Origin: Vulcanimicrobiota bacterium
Lineage (GTDB): Bacteria > Vulcanimicrobiota > Xenobia > Xenobiales > JADMJV01
Length of the DNA: 64,000 nt
Reading direction: 5' to 3'
Assembly (NCBI GenBank): GCA_019637395.1
Contig: JAHBVR010000027.1
Coordinates: 1 to 64,000 of the forward strand
The notes under the pieces were generated by a model. It ran no database searches, was not told the origin of the DNA, and worked only from the letters and a program-made list of their open reading frames with translations. The position numbers and the translations under genes were made by a program. Shown here in pieces: positions 1 to 9,501 of the stretch (position 1 is the first letter of the stretch; every line of letters starts with the position of its first letter).

Positions 1-1504
1 GGTAAAGACGAAGGCTTCGCTCAAAGTGCCCTGGGACGGTTGGTGGTAATGGGTGGCCTCGGTAGTCGTCTTTCCATAGCGGGTGTCGGCGTAGCTCGCG
101 CCCACGTATTTGCGCCCGTTCTCCAGTTGCATATAGCCCCATCAGCTCCCTGGACATCTTTGACGTTCTTGATGTGGCCGCCCAGGCCCAGAGCGCCGGC
201 CGCCTCCTGGGGGACAGCCCCATATTGATCTGAGCAATGCTCTCCCCAAAGGTATGGATCTTGCTCTGATCATTGTAGCTCTCGAAGAATTGGCCCATTT
301 GCTGCCCTCGCTTGGCGATGACCGCATAGGCGAGATTGGCATAGGCAAGTATCGCCGGATCGTACCCTCCAGGCGAGCTCCGGCGCTGGCCGTGGTCAGT
401 TCCGAGCGACTGACGGTCACCTGGTTGCCGTCGCGAAGGACCACGTCGTAGCCGTTCTCCGTCTGCCTGGCGGCCTTGAGCACAGCCACCGTCGCCTGGT
501 TGCCCTTGGTGGTCTGGCGGAAACCATTGAATAGATCGCCTTCTCCCAGTTTGGGACTGTTAAGAGCAGTCGCCAGGCTGCGATCCTTGTCTTGATTCCA
601 CAGGTCGCTCGGGCGCTTCGCATCAGGAGCGGACAAAACCATGTCCCGAGCCGAGGTTCCCAAGTCTGCGGACATGTTGCTGCCATCGTGAGGATGATTG
701 AAGGTCGAGTAGGTCACTTCCAAAAGCACGGGTATAAGGGCTGGCTCGCAGCAAGTCGGCCAGCCTGCGAGACCACTCTGGCGTATCTTTGTCACTTATG
801 GCCGACCGCAGGGTCGAGCCGGGCAACTCTTGATAGTAGTAATCATCCCTGGATAAGACCTCGAAATTTGTTCTGGATTCGGATCTTTGGGGTCGCTGGG
901 AGCCTGAAGTTCCTGAGCCAGTTCTTGAGCAATGGGTCCTGCCGGATGTTTCCTTTGGAAGTCGATAAACTGGTCGAGATCTTGGGCACCAAACTTGTCA
1001 TCGGGTCGGCCGTCCGAGCGGCCCCCATTGGTGTCCAACGCGTGATAAAAATTAGGATCATCCAACACACGCTGAGCCGCCCAGCGCAGTTCGTCCCGGG
1101 ACTTGGAGTCCTTGACGACGGCCTCCATATCCCGGCTGCCAAACTGACCATCCTTCTTCCCCTGACCGGCCGCCAGATCCAGGGTATTGACGTGGTTCTT
1201 GAGGACCAACGCCGCCAGCGCATCATACTCACTGCGTGTGAACGTAGAGCCCTTTGCCCTGGGTCAGGGGTTCCCGGAGAACGGCGTCATAGCTGGCATC
1301 GTCGGCAATGTTCCGGCCGGTCAGCTCGGCCAGCTGCTCACGGCCGGGAAGGACGGTTCCCGAGAACGGCCGCGGACCGCTCCCGGTGGTTCCATTCAGC
1401 GAGGCCTGGACCGATTTGTAAATCGAGGAACTCCAATCGGGCTCCTGACCTCCCTCCAGGAGGCCTCGCCGGCGCCCGGCCTCGACCTTAAAGGCATAAA
1501 CCAT
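1..1504 (-). pseudogene. Frame-broken large protein with EF-hand-like and cysteine-protease-like parts (runs off left edge)
   Basis: On the minus strand, recognisable protein continues from about 1504 to the left edge but only by changing frame at least three times (near 1215, 830-690, 360 and 140). The first part (1504-1229) is of unknown type. The part at 1209-830 has two acidic D-x-(N/D)-G segments (DTNGGRSDGRPDD) that look like EF-hand or dockerin-type calcium loops. The part at 690-360 reads GDLFNGFRQTTKGNQATVA; in proteins I remember with a similar segment, a Cys follows GN, as in papain-fold proteases, and here a Gln is present. The end of the window still encodes a sensible tail (ENGRKYVGASYADTRYGKTT). 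I infer a decayed exported protease-like protein related in style to the other large proteins nearby. Assembly errors could produce the same picture. Confidence 0.5.
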
Positions 1505-1576
1505 GATATGATACGTAGACTCATCTTTGACACCCCTGGTTTAGCACCGCCCGTCATTTTTGCAACACAGGCTCTC

Positions 1577-2124
1577 GATGGTTGCAGTTACCCGCCGGGC
1601 AGCAGGTCACGGAATATCTGGCCAGTGAGTTGGGCTCGGAGGTCAAGCACGAGTATGTCGGCGGTATGGTCTATGCCATGTCCGGGGCCAGAATCCGCCA
1701 CAATCGGATCGCCCAGGCCATCAATGGGGCTCTGTTTGTGCGCCTGAGAGGGCGCCGGTGTGAGTCCTTCAACTCGGATATGAAAGTGCGCATCCAGCTG
1801 CCCACCCATCAGCGCTTTTACTATCCCTACGCCATGGTGGTATGCCGCTCCAACGGCGAAAAGGATTCCTTCCAGGACGAACCACGGGTTTTGGTGGAGT
1901 TCCTGTCCCGGCGGACCCGCCGCCTGGACCTGGGTGAAAAGCGCGAGGGCCATCTCAGCCTGTCCTCGCTGGGCGTCTACCTCATGGTGGAGCAGGAAGA
2001 GCCGCGCATACTGGTGGACCGGCGCGCCGATCAGGGCTTCCAACGAGAGGTCTATGAAGGCCTGGAGGCCGAGCGACCGCTGGCCGAGATCTATGAGCGA
2101 ATTACCTTTGGTCCCGAGCCGTAG
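1577..2124 (+). pseudogene. Uma2-family (DUF820) endonuclease remnant
   Basis: The reading frame from 1582 shows the Uma2 pattern: KHEYVGGMVYAMSGA, then RHNRIAQAINGAL, SDMKVR, VLVEFLS, and a GVYLMVEQ strand. Uma2 proteins have a PD-(D/E)xK fold and are often multicopy, of poorly known function. Two things are wrong. The usual ATG with the start MVAVTR lies at 1577 in another frame, so the first codons appear shifted by one base, and only a TTG start remains in frame. The core motif that normally reads YYPDxMVVC reads YYPYAMVVC, so the metal-binding Asp is Tyr. I call it inactive. Confidence 0.7.
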
Positions 2125-2141
2125 GACGACGAAGACGAAGA

Positions 2142-2423
2142 TTAGTGCGCGGACTCGCGCAGATCCAGCAGACCCAGGTATTCTTCGATAGCGGAGAACT
2201 CGTAGTTCATGAGGTCACCGGTCAAGCGGTCGAGGATACCGGCCATCTGCAGGTACTCCTCAGCGACCTCCCCTTTCGCTTCTTGGGCTGCTCGTAGCAG
2301 GTCGTCACGCAAACTTCGGCATTCGCCAACCAGCGAATATTCAACACTACCCGCCCGACTGGCGGCCCGGATAAGTTCCGCCAGCTTGTTCAAGCGCGCT
2401 CTTCCCTGGATATCCTTCAGCAC
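2142..2423 (-). CDS. Small helical hypothetical protein (93 aa)
   Basis: GTG start at 2423 is preceded by a strong AGGAGGGG ribosome site and overlaps the end of the TPR gene by 7 bases, so the two are translationally coupled. The protein is charged and predicted helical (LNKLAELIRAASRAG, EEYLQMAGILDRLTG). No domain recognised. It is probably a partner of, or co-regulated with, the upstream TPR and 724-aa proteins. The alternative TTG/ATG starts further upstream lie inside the TPR gene and have no ribosome site. Confidence 0.6.
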   Translation of the reverse strand: MLKDIQGRARLNKLAELIRAASRAGSVEYSLVGECRSLRDDLLRAAQEAKGEVAEEYLQMAGILDRLTGDLMNYEFSAIEEYLGLLDLRESAH

Positions 2424-3583
2424 GCATTCCCCTCCTGTGTGGATTCCAGCACGGTCAGCAAGCTGCGGGCCTGCTCGGCGATCGGCTGGGGAAGTTGGCT
2501 CTTCTTCAGAAGCCTGGCGACACAGCGACGAGCCTTGGAGTGCTGAGCGCCACGGGCGTATACGATGGCCAGATTCAAAAGCGGCTCCGGCTGACCGGGA
2601 GCCTGCCGGCGAGCCAGCTGGAAACACGATTCGGCCTGACGATCTTGACTCTGACGCAGTAAGACCAGGCCCAGGTTGTTAGCGGCTCCCCAGGTTGCGT
2701 CCTTGCAGAGGCAAGCCTGGTAGTAGGCCTCGCGAGCCTGCTCCAGGTCTCCCAATTCCTCGCAGGCCGTCCCCTGGATCATCCAGATCGAGGCGTTCTT
2801 TTCGGAAGCCTGCTGGCACAAGGCCAGAGCTTCTTGAAAGCGAGCCTGGACGAGAAGGACGTTGGCTGCATTGGCCAGGACAGCAGCATTTCCGGGGAGA
2901 GATTCAGCCAGGGTCTGAGAGGTTTGACCGGCCGCCTGCGCGTCGCCGCACAGGAGGTGCAAGCCGGTCAATTCATTGATCAGCTGAGGCTGCTCAGGCA
3001 TCAAGCCCAAACCCTTCTGGACGAGCTCGCGAGCCTCTTCGGCCCGCTGGTTTGCGCGGAGGATGCGACTGGCCACCAGGTAGGCCTCCACCAACTGAGG
3101 ATCCTCTTCCAGCGAGCGAGCGAGGCTCTCGAGAGCCTCACTCGGGCGAGAGAGTTCCATGAAATTGCGGGCAAGATGGTAATGCAGGCGGCCGCTGCCG
3201 GGAAGCAATTGGGTCAAACGTAAGAAAAGCGGCAGAGAGGCTTCATAACGTCTCTCTTCGGCCAGGGCGGAGGCCAGACCAAAGAGCGCTTCAGGCCGAT
3301 CGGGCTGTGCTTGCAAAATGGCCGCATAGCCGGCTTCAGCCTCGCTTCTCTGGCCGCGAGCCGCGGCCAGGGCAGCCCGAGTCAAGCGGGTCTCCACCGA
3401 GATTTCCACGGTTTCGGCCTGCTGCAGATATGGCTCCGCCGCTTCCAGATCGCCCTGAACCAAGGCCAGTCGAGCCAGGGTCAGCAGCGCTTCCGAGTTC
3501 TCCGGATCGGCCTCCAGAACCGAAGCAGCCAGGGCCTGTGCTTCCTCCACCTGACCCTCTTGGAGTAGTAAGAACAGTGTCAC
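2417..3583 (-). CDS. TPR-repeat protein (388 aa), paralogue of the gene at 23680
   Basis: About ten degenerate TPR units fill the protein (for example EALLTLARLALVQGDLEAAE, PEALFGLASALAEERRYEAS, RLHYHLARNFMELSRPSEAL). It is close to the protein at 23680-24723 throughout: both start VTL/MTL followed by xxLLQEG and share PERPEALFGLA and HYHL. That comparison fixes the start at the GTG at 3583, 12 bases after the stop of the preceding gene, rather than the TTG at 3601. No signal peptide is seen, so it is probably cytoplasmic. In an operon with the 724-aa protein upstream and the 93-aa protein downstream it could be a chaperone-like adaptor for a secreted substrate; this is inference from TPR chaperones in secretion systems. 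Confidence 0.8.
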   Translation of the reverse strand: MTLFLLLQEGQVEEAQALAASVLEADPENSEALLTLARLALVQGDLEAAEPYLQQAETVEISVETRLTRAALAAARGQRSEAEAGYAAILQAQPDRPEALFGLASALAEERRYEASLPLFLRLTQLLPGSGRLHYHLARNFMELSRPSEALESLARSLEEDPQLVEAYLVASRILRANQRAEEARELVQKGLGLMPEQPQLINELTGLHLLCGDAQAAGQTSQTLAESLPGNAAVLANAANVLLVQARFQEALALCQQASEKNASIWMIQGTACEELGDLEQAREAYYQACLCKDATWGAANNLGLVLLRQSQDRQAESCFQLARRQAPGQPEPLLNLAIVYARGAQHSKARRCVARLLKKSQLPQPIAEQARSLLTVLESTQEGNAC

Positions 3584-3594
3584 AGAATCGAACC

Positions 3595-5769
3595 CTACCA
3601 AAATTTCAGCTTCTTGATGGCCTTCTTAACCGAGCGGCCGACTTTTTTGGCTGCTTTACCCACCGCCTTACCGACCTTTTTGGCGGCTTTTCCTACCGCC
3701 TTCCCGACCTTCTTGACTGCTTTCCCGACCGCCTTAGCGGCCTTCTTGGCTCCATTGCCCAGCCACTTGACGGCCTTCTTTCCCGCATTCAAGGCCGACT
3801 TGCCCAGATTCTTCAGGCTCTTCACGGCGCCCCCGACGAGCTTGCCGATCTTCTTAAAGTCCACCGAGACTCCCAGTTTGAGCCGAATTCCGATCCCGAG
3901 CGAAATGCCGACGTCGAAGCCTACCGAGAGCTTTCCGTCCTTCAAGCCTACCTCGCCGGCCGCGTGAGCACCCACTCCGGCCTGGACGCCGTAGTTGGCT
4001 TTCACACCCACCGGTCCGACATTGGCGTTCAAGCCCACGCCAGCGCGCGCACCAGCGAAAGCCGCCGCTCCCGCTCCTACTCCGATGTCTCCTTTGGCCG
4101 GGTTAATCCCGATGCCCACGCTTCCGGTGGCGTCGGCCCCTACCCGGGCCTGGGCCTGGCCTCCCACACTGCCGATGCCAATCCCCACTCTGGCTTGAGC
4201 CTCGGCGGTTGCCAGGTTGACAGACACGCCAGCATGAACCTCGGCCTGGATGACGCCTTGCCTCAAGTTGGCTCCGACGCTAGCACCGACACCCGCCTGA
4301 GCGCTCAGGACTTCGACCCGCGCCGCGGCCTGGACATGTTTGCCTTGATAGCTGGCTTCTTTGGAAACGACCGCCCCCCCGACGCCTGCCTCCACGCCGG
4401 CCAGCTTCACCCGGCTGGGAAGCAGCTTTCTGGCCTTGTCAACCAGACTCTCGCTCGCGGGAGGAGCGGGCGCCGGTTGCTGGGTCACTTCCGAACTCGG
4501 GGCCGGCTGCTCGGCCGAACCCTCGGCGCGCCCCGTGGACTGGTCTGCTGGCCCAGCACCCAGGCCATTTTCTTGGGCACGCTGCGTCATCTGGTCAGCC
4601 ACGCCCGACTGGCTGGCCGCCTCTTCCCGATCCAGCCTGGCCGTTGACTGGATAGAATCAGAGATTTCTTTCTGCTTGTCAGCGGGTAAAGGCTGGCCCG
4701 TCTTAGGGTCGAGAAAGTCGACTTCCTCCGGCCTTGGCTGGCCGTTTTGATCCACCGACACGACCCGACGCTGGACAGCCTCCGTCTGGCCCAATCCCTG
4801 GTCAGAAAAGGCTCCACGTCCGGCCTCGTCCACTGCATCCTGACGAACCACAGCCGTTCCCCCCGGGCCTTGGACCAGAGTGGTGCGGCCGGCAAACCTG
4901 GGGCTGCTGGTGGGCAATACGTCAGAGGCTGATTCACCCACGCGGGCCAAGCCGTCCTCACTCGGATTGGAGTCGGCGGTGACCACCCGGCCGTCCTTGG
5001 TAATGGTGGTGGAGGTGGCATGATTTACATATTCATTATCCTCGGAATCCTTGCGAGTGCGAGTGCCGACATTCTCCGAAGTAATCGAAACGCTCCGACT
5101 GTTTGGGAAACCATTGTTTTCCTTAAGTGTCAACAGCGCATTGTCGGTTTCCTGGGAATTCAGACCCTCGCCAGGGTGACTCTTACCATCGGTCTGATCC
5201 GCAACATTATAGCTTAACTCCTGCAGTTGAGCCGACTGCCGGGGAGTCAGCGAGCTCTGGCGCATCGAATCCAGGGCATCTTGTTGAGCGGGAGTTATCT
5301 CAACCCCTTCCTGGCTGGCACTACGCTGCAAAGCATCGGCATTCTCACGCGGGCTGCCATCGGCCAACAAAGCGTTAAAAAGCGAGGCTCCACCACAACG
5401 GACTTCGTCATTCTTGGTGTCTTTCAGGTCGTCAACCTGGGGACTGTGACGGATCAATTCATTAACCTGGGCAGGCTTGCTCAGGTCGTAGCTTTCATTG
5501 CCGTGAAGGCCATAACTGTCTCTGGCAGCTTGCCTGGGGTCGGCGGCCCCGGCGGACAACGTGGAAGCCACCGCAGCCTGTTGGCGGGTCAGCGTCGCCG
5601 CCTGGAACGGGGACGAAACCGCCGGCCGGGCGCCGGACAACGCCTCGGTGGTGACAATCCCTCGCAATTCAGAGCGATCGCTGGCGCCAATCAAGGGCGC
5701 CTGAAAGACCGGAGCTTTGGGTGTGGACACACTGCCCGCGGGGCGGAAACCTAGAGAAGAGATGGCCAT
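3595..5769 (-). CDS. Large repetitive exported-type protein with RCGG domain and Lys-rich tail (724 aa)
   Basis: Good start: ATG with an AAGGAG site upstream. Residues 1-90 are Ala/Ser/Gln-rich and disordered, with no Sec signal. Residues about 94-270 form a domain shared with the protein at 11693-13402: SYDL, then a DEVRCGGASLFNALL segment with Cys125, then a helical ITPAQQDALDSMR stretch. Residues about 440-620 are a run of small-residue beta repeats (many copies of VGxGxxA). The last ~100 residues repeat AKKVGKAVGKA, a strongly basic amphipathic tail like histone H1 or pore-forming tails. Function unknown. The architecture (domain plus glycine beta region plus cationic tail) suggests an effector, toxin or adhesin delivered by a non-Sec route. 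It heads an operon with a TPR protein and a 93-aa protein. Confidence 0.75.
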   Translation of the reverse strand: MAISSLGFRPAGSVSTPKAPVFQAPLIGASDRSELRGIVTTEALSGARPAVSSPFQAATLTRQQAAVASTLSAGAADPRQAARDSYGLHGNESYDLSKPAQVNELIRHSPQVDDLKDTKNDEVRCGGASLFNALLADGSPRENADALQRSASQEGVEITPAQQDALDSMRQSSLTPRQSAQLQELSYNVADQTDGKSHPGEGLNSQETDNALLTLKENNGFPNSRSVSITSENVGTRTRKDSEDNEYVNHATSTTITKDGRVVTADSNPSEDGLARVGESASDVLPTSSPRFAGRTTLVQGPGGTAVVRQDAVDEAGRGAFSDQGLGQTEAVQRRVVSVDQNGQPRPEEVDFLDPKTGQPLPADKQKEISDSIQSTARLDREEAASQSGVADQMTQRAQENGLGAGPADQSTGRAEGSAEQPAPSSEVTQQPAPAPPASESLVDKARKLLPSRVKLAGVEAGVGGAVVSKEASYQGKHVQAAARVEVLSAQAGVGASVGANLRQGVIQAEVHAGVSVNLATAEAQARVGIGIGSVGGQAQARVGADATGSVGIGINPAKGDIGVGAGAAAFAGARAGVGLNANVGPVGVKANYGVQAGVGAHAAGEVGLKDGKLSVGFDVGISLGIGIRLKLGVSVDFKKIGKLVGGAVKSLKNLGKSALNAGKKAVKWLGNGAKKAAKAVGKAVKKVGKAVGKAAKKVGKAVGKAAKKVGRSVKKAIKKLKFW

Positions 5770-6092
5770 GACGTAAAACTCCTTCTGAACGACTTGTTTT
5801 TGCTACTTCTGTCCGCTTAATCATATGGGCTGACAAATTACTGAAAGCGAATTCCCTGGCCAAACTTTCACATCTTTGTAAAAGCTTCAACCCGTGCCCT
5901 GGACCTGAAGGAGTGCTGTTTGCAAAATGCTTTAGAGCCAGGGGCTGAAAAGATTCTCAAGCGGCAGCAAAAGCAGCGGAGAATACCGGCTGAAAGTGTT
6001 TCATTTCCGCAAGCTGGATACAGGTCTTTACTCAAGAGTTTATGCAACCCTTGTTACAGTAATCAGACCCCGGGGATTGAGGTGGAAATCGA
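5770..6092. other. Intergenic region between divergent genes
   Basis: It holds the upstream region of the 724-aa gene on the minus strand, including GTAGCAAAAA, a 10-mer also found in the conserved element upstream of the pelB-like gene. The right end contains TGCAAC-N4-GTTACA at 6041-6056, a loose dyad ahead of the PilZ-like fragment. No gene is visible. Confidence 0.4.
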
Positions 6093-6299
6093 ATGAGTGA
6101 GGCGAATCTCAGGGTTTTTCCCCGTGCTGAAGGAGAGTATCTGGCCTGGTTCCAGGTTCCGGGAGGCAGTTTCGAGCAGTGCGTGGCACTGAATATCGGC
6201 CTGGATGGAGCCTGCCTGCTCCTGCCCCCCACGTCGCCGCCCGAGTCCGGTGCTCAGTCTTCGACCAACAACCAGAGCGGCCTCGCTATTGCTCCGTGA
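6093..6299 (+). pseudogene. PilZ-like fragment
   Basis: The first 45 residues read like the start of a PilZ domain (LRVFPRAEGEYLAWFQVPGG, then ALNIGLDGACLLLP, matching the usual N-x-S-x-x-G-A-x-L strand). The arginine-rich c-di-GMP motif at the start of PilZ domains is only hinted at. After LLLP the frame runs into unrelated Pro/Ser sequence and stops within the 3' end of the Rpn remnant on the other strand, so the domain is cut to under half its normal ~100 residues. Probably inactive. Confidence 0.4.
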
Positions 6300-6926
6300 G
6301 TGACTCGACCTCGGAAGTGGTGAGGCCTGTAAGGTTTGCAATCGTATGGAGGTCTACTCCCGAGGCGCGCATTCGGAGGGCGATCTCTTGGCTCGCCTCT
6401 TTACGTCCCTCTTCGCGCCCTTCTTTACGTCCCTCGCGGTGCCAACTGGTGGTGTAGGTCATGACCGTCGCCTTCTCTTCTTGAGGTAGTAGTTCTACTA
6501 TGCGTTCGAATGAGCAGTGAGCTTCAGGTAGCTCTCCACGAAAGGGGCGATGATCACAGCCTTGTCATAGTCTACCCTCAGGTTGGCCAGCATACGCAAA
6601 CATTCAGCCTTGACTCGAGGGCGGTCCCCGAATGGCCATTCGAGCCATCAGGGCACTGGCGACGGGGTTAGGCTTTTTGAGGAAGAGCCGCCAGTCCAGG
6701 TGGGCCAGCTCAACGGTGCGGTAACAGAAGGTCACGGTAGTGAGGTCATGGCACTGGAGCTTGTATTCCGTCGGCCGGAGTTTTCTGGCTCGGGCGGAGA
6801 AAACACAAATGGGGTAGAGGGACTGCGGGAGCGGTCAATGCGCTCCCAGAGTGTCGGAGCAAAAAGCTCAAGGAAGTCGTAGAAGTAGAGACTGATGAGT
6901 TTCTTGAAGAGTCGGTCGTGGCTCAT
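6286..6926 (-). pseudogene. Rpn-family recombination-promoting nuclease remnant
   Basis: The start (MSHDRLFKKLISLYFYDFLE, then LFAPTLWERID) is the classic N-terminus of Rpn/PDDEXK transposase-like proteins. The middle (LRPTEYKLQCHDL, VELAHLDWRLFLKKPNPVA) and the C-terminus (GRKEGREEGRKE, typical GlnGlu/GlyArg repeat tail) are also present. Between them the catalytic PD-(D/E)xK section of about 60 residues is missing, and the frame changes at least twice (near 6640 and 6500). It is therefore a deleted, frameshifted copy. Confidence 0.7.
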
Positions 6927-7184
6927 GCCCTCAGCCTGGCGCCTGGTCGGGCGAGAAGGTGTCCTCAGTTTATCCATTCTATGAACTTTGGTATTCGCGT
7001 GTGCCCTTCACGCCAGGGCGCGAAATTTTCCCAAGTTCGTCTTGGTCCATGACGTAGGTATTTTCCGGAACAGTGCTGCTCTGGCTGACTTGCCCCATTT
7101 GCTCGGTTGCATCTGAGGTGACGGCGTCCCGAGGGGAGCTTCTTCGCTGAAGGGCCAGTAGGGCATATTGCCCCTCCCGCCTGG

Positions 7185-7619
7185 CTAAGGCCTGAGCGGG
7201 TTGCGGGTACGCAGTTCCGGCTCGAAACGAGTGAAATCGGCGTCGCTTGAATACAGTGTGGCGTCATGCTCAATCGCCAACGCGGCTAGATGGGCATCGG
7301 TCGTAAGATTGCCGGCGGTTCCAGTCTGCATGAGGAGTTGCCGAAGAATCGTCCAGTGACGGTCTCCGGGGCGCGGAATGGTGACCAGCGGGTGAGTCAA
7401 CCAGCCTTCGACGATTTTCAAGGCCTGGTCCACCGACAAAGGGCGGGGAAAAATTCCGTGTCGAGTCGCAATCCGCAGAAACCCCAGAAGAGTCGCCCAA
7501 CTCAGCCCCACCGACTCGTCTCGGTTCATCGTCTCCCGCCACCAAGAAAGTGCGTGTGCGTGGTTTGGAGCGGCTCCATTGGTAGCGTAGAGAAGGAGGT
7601 TGAGATCAACCAGAATCAC
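7185..7619 (-). CDS. vapC: PIN-domain toxin of a type II toxin-antitoxin pair
   Basis: A 144-aa VapC-like ribonuclease. Acidic PIN residues are visible: Asp5 in ILVDLNLLLYA, Glu/Asp in the central helices, and the C-terminal LTTDAHLAALAIEHDATLYSSDADF block that supplies the last metal ligands. The subfamily with LxxATRxGIF is typical of TA-type PIN proteins that cut tRNA or rRNA. It starts with GTG overlapping the antitoxin stop (GTGA), as expected of a TA operon. All catalytic positions seem present, so it is likely active. Confidence 0.88.
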   Translation of the reverse strand: MILVDLNLLLYATNGAAPNHAHALSWWRETMNRDESVGLSWATLLGFLRIATRHGIFPRPLSVDQALKIVEGWLTHPLVTIPRPGDRHWTILRQLLMQTGTAGNLTTDAHLAALAIEHDATLYSSDADFTRFEPELRTRNPLRP

Positions 7620-7882
7620 TTGCGCAGCCCTAGCTTCCTGAGAATCTCGCCATCCTCGAGAGCATCCGCCAACTGAGTTGCCTTGTCCAGGTTATAACCG
7701 ACGGGTTCTCCCAAATCAAAAACGGGAGGTTCATAGATCGTTCGTGCAACCGGTGGAGACAGGCGGGCCACTCCGAGTTCCAACGCTCGATTGGCGATGG
7801 CCGTCAGTGTGACTCCCTCCTCTTGAGCGAGCACTTGCAATTTGCGCAGAAGAGAGTCATGGATGTTGAGGGTGGTTCGCAT
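7616..7882 (-). CDS. vapB: VapB-like ribbon-helix-helix antitoxin
   Basis: An 88-aa protein with an N-terminal RHH DNA-binding segment (MRTTLNIHDSLLRKLQVLA) and a C-terminal toxin-binding tail (YNLDKATQLADALEDGEILRKL). The start at 7882 rather than 7903 is chosen because a near-perfect promoter on the minus strand (TTGACA, 17 bp, TATGAT) lies only six bases ahead of this ATG, so the mRNA is probably leaderless. The operon is likely autorepressed by the VapBC complex, as in the family. Confidence 0.85.
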   Translation of the reverse strand: MRTTLNIHDSLLRKLQVLAQEEGVTLTAIANRALELGVARLSPPVARTIYEPPVFDLGEPVGYNLDKATQLADALEDGEILRKLGLRK

Positions 7883-7888
7883 GGAGTC

Positions 7889-7917
7889 ATCATAACGACT
7901 CAAGGATGTGATGTCAA
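7889..7917 (-). promoter_or_regulatory. Sigma70-type promoter of vapBC
   Basis: On the minus strand TTGACA (7917-7912) and TATGAT (7894-7889) are 17 bp apart. The -10 ends six bases before the ATG at 7882, which puts the predicted +1 at the start codon. Confidence 0.75.
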
Positions 7918-8245
7918 CGCATCATATTTTGAGAATACTACTACGTTCCGCAGCGGCCATTGTAGTAGCTGCGAATATCCAACCTACGAGACAACCGAAT
8001 GTTCTCTACAGAGAAGAAGTAGCCGAGCGCCCCCAGTCAAGCGAGGTGCTCAGTGGGTCTACCGTCCGGTGACCAAGGTTTTGTGGCAAAAGGGACAAGA
8101 AGAACAGACTTTGGCTTACAGCGACGGGTCGGCCAGAAGCGCGCGGGTCACAAGCGATTCCTAACGGGGTTAAAATTTGCCCTCCGGGAGCATAACCAGG
8201 CCGTTTGCCAGTGCTCGAAACTTTGACGAACAATAGTATAGAGCT
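7904..8245. other. Intergenic region between vapB and the HNH remnant
   Basis: No gene seen. The left end holds the vapBC promoter; the right end has TAGTAT (8234-8239) six bases before the ATG of the HNH gene, again a leaderless arrangement. Confidence 0.4.
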
Positions 8246-9263
8246 ATGGAACTGGACCCCGCTTCACTCACCCTCGACGAAATGCTTCGTATGGATGCGC
8301 ATGCTCTGCACCAGCTGGCGCGAAACTCCGCCGGCACGGTTACGCGCTACCGCGCCTTACTGGGCCGTCTGCTGCTGGCCATCGGGCGCACCGAGGCTCG
8401 ACGGCTTCTTTGCGTTGCTCGAGACCTGGAGTCGCTTCCCTATCTTCGCCAGTTGGCCAACCAGGATCGAATCGAATGGTCCAAGCTGCGGGAGGTTGTG
8501 CGAGTGGCAACCCCCGAGACAGAACGGCAGTGGGGCCCAGCTCTGCGGGGTCCGCACCTATGCGGAGATCGAAAGTCTGGTAGCTCACTCGGAGCGGGGC
8601 GAGATTCCCGCTGACCAACCCACTCGGAGCGGCCCTCGCTCGGAACTTCGCTGTCATTTTGAGCCGGACCAAATGGCCGTTTTGGGACGTGGCCTGCAAT
8701 TGATGTGCCAATTGGCGGGCCGAGCGCTTTCGATGGCCGAGGCCATTGAATTGCTTTTTGCGGAAAAACTGGCGGAGCATCCTGTGGATGAGCAGCAGTT
8801 GAAGCAGGTGCGCCTGGAAGCGACCCGGGACCTGGGTTGGACCGATGTGATCAATGCTGGCATCGAGAGTTGCCCAGGCCATGCGGAGATTACCATCGTC
8901 AATCCGAAACCCCGTGTGCCAACGAAAGCTCAGCATCGAAAAATTTTACGGAGAGACGGGCATCAGTGTGCCGTGCCCGGTTGCGAAAACAGCCTCTGGC
9001 TGGATACTCACCACATCATCTACTACGCTCAGGGCGGCCTGACCGTCCCTGAGAATCTGATTACGCTCTGCACAAAACGCCACCGCAACGTCCATGAAAA
9101 TCGTTTGCAAATTGTGGGGAGTGCCCCGCACGGGTTACGCATTTTGAACGGAAAGGGCAAGGACATTCGCCAGGAACGGGTCCTCGATGTTGCTTTCTGG
9201 CTCGCCTCGCGGGACGCGGGACTGTTGCGCCTGTTCCTTCTCGCGACTTTTCTTACGGATTAA
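8246..9263 (+). pseudogene. HNH endonuclease with DUF222-like N-terminus, frameshifted
   Basis: From the ATG at 8246 the frame encodes a DUF222-type helical N-terminus (ALHQLARNSAGTVTRYRALL, LESLPYLRQLANQDRIEW, LREVVRVATPETERQW). At about 8530-8550 the homology moves into the next frame (TYAEIESLVAHS) and continues to an intact HNH domain: QHRKILRRDGHQCAVPGCEN, then LDTHHIIYYAQGG and NLITLCTKRHRNVH. All HNH metal and catalytic residues are present. One indel would restore a 330-340-aa protein typical of this widespread mobile-type family. Confidence 0.75.
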
Positions 9264-9501
9264 TATCACAATGCTGCACAAAAAAATGAGACAATAAACT
9301 CCAGGCAGCGATTGAACAGGATGTACCAGTTCGGAATCTTGGTGCGACCTGGGGGACAGCAAGTTTGAGAATTGCAGAGCCGAGACCCAGATCTACTAGC
9401 AGAACGCGCGATTTGGAAAACAGCAAGCTCAAACCAGGAGAAACCTTCGAACTGAACCAACGGACGATTCAGCTCGAAGGCATTCACCTGAGCGACAGGA
9501 T

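Noticed and set aside
6965-7273. 102-codon frame after vapC
   Set aside because: No ribosome site, overlaps the vapC 3' end in another frame, no family features.
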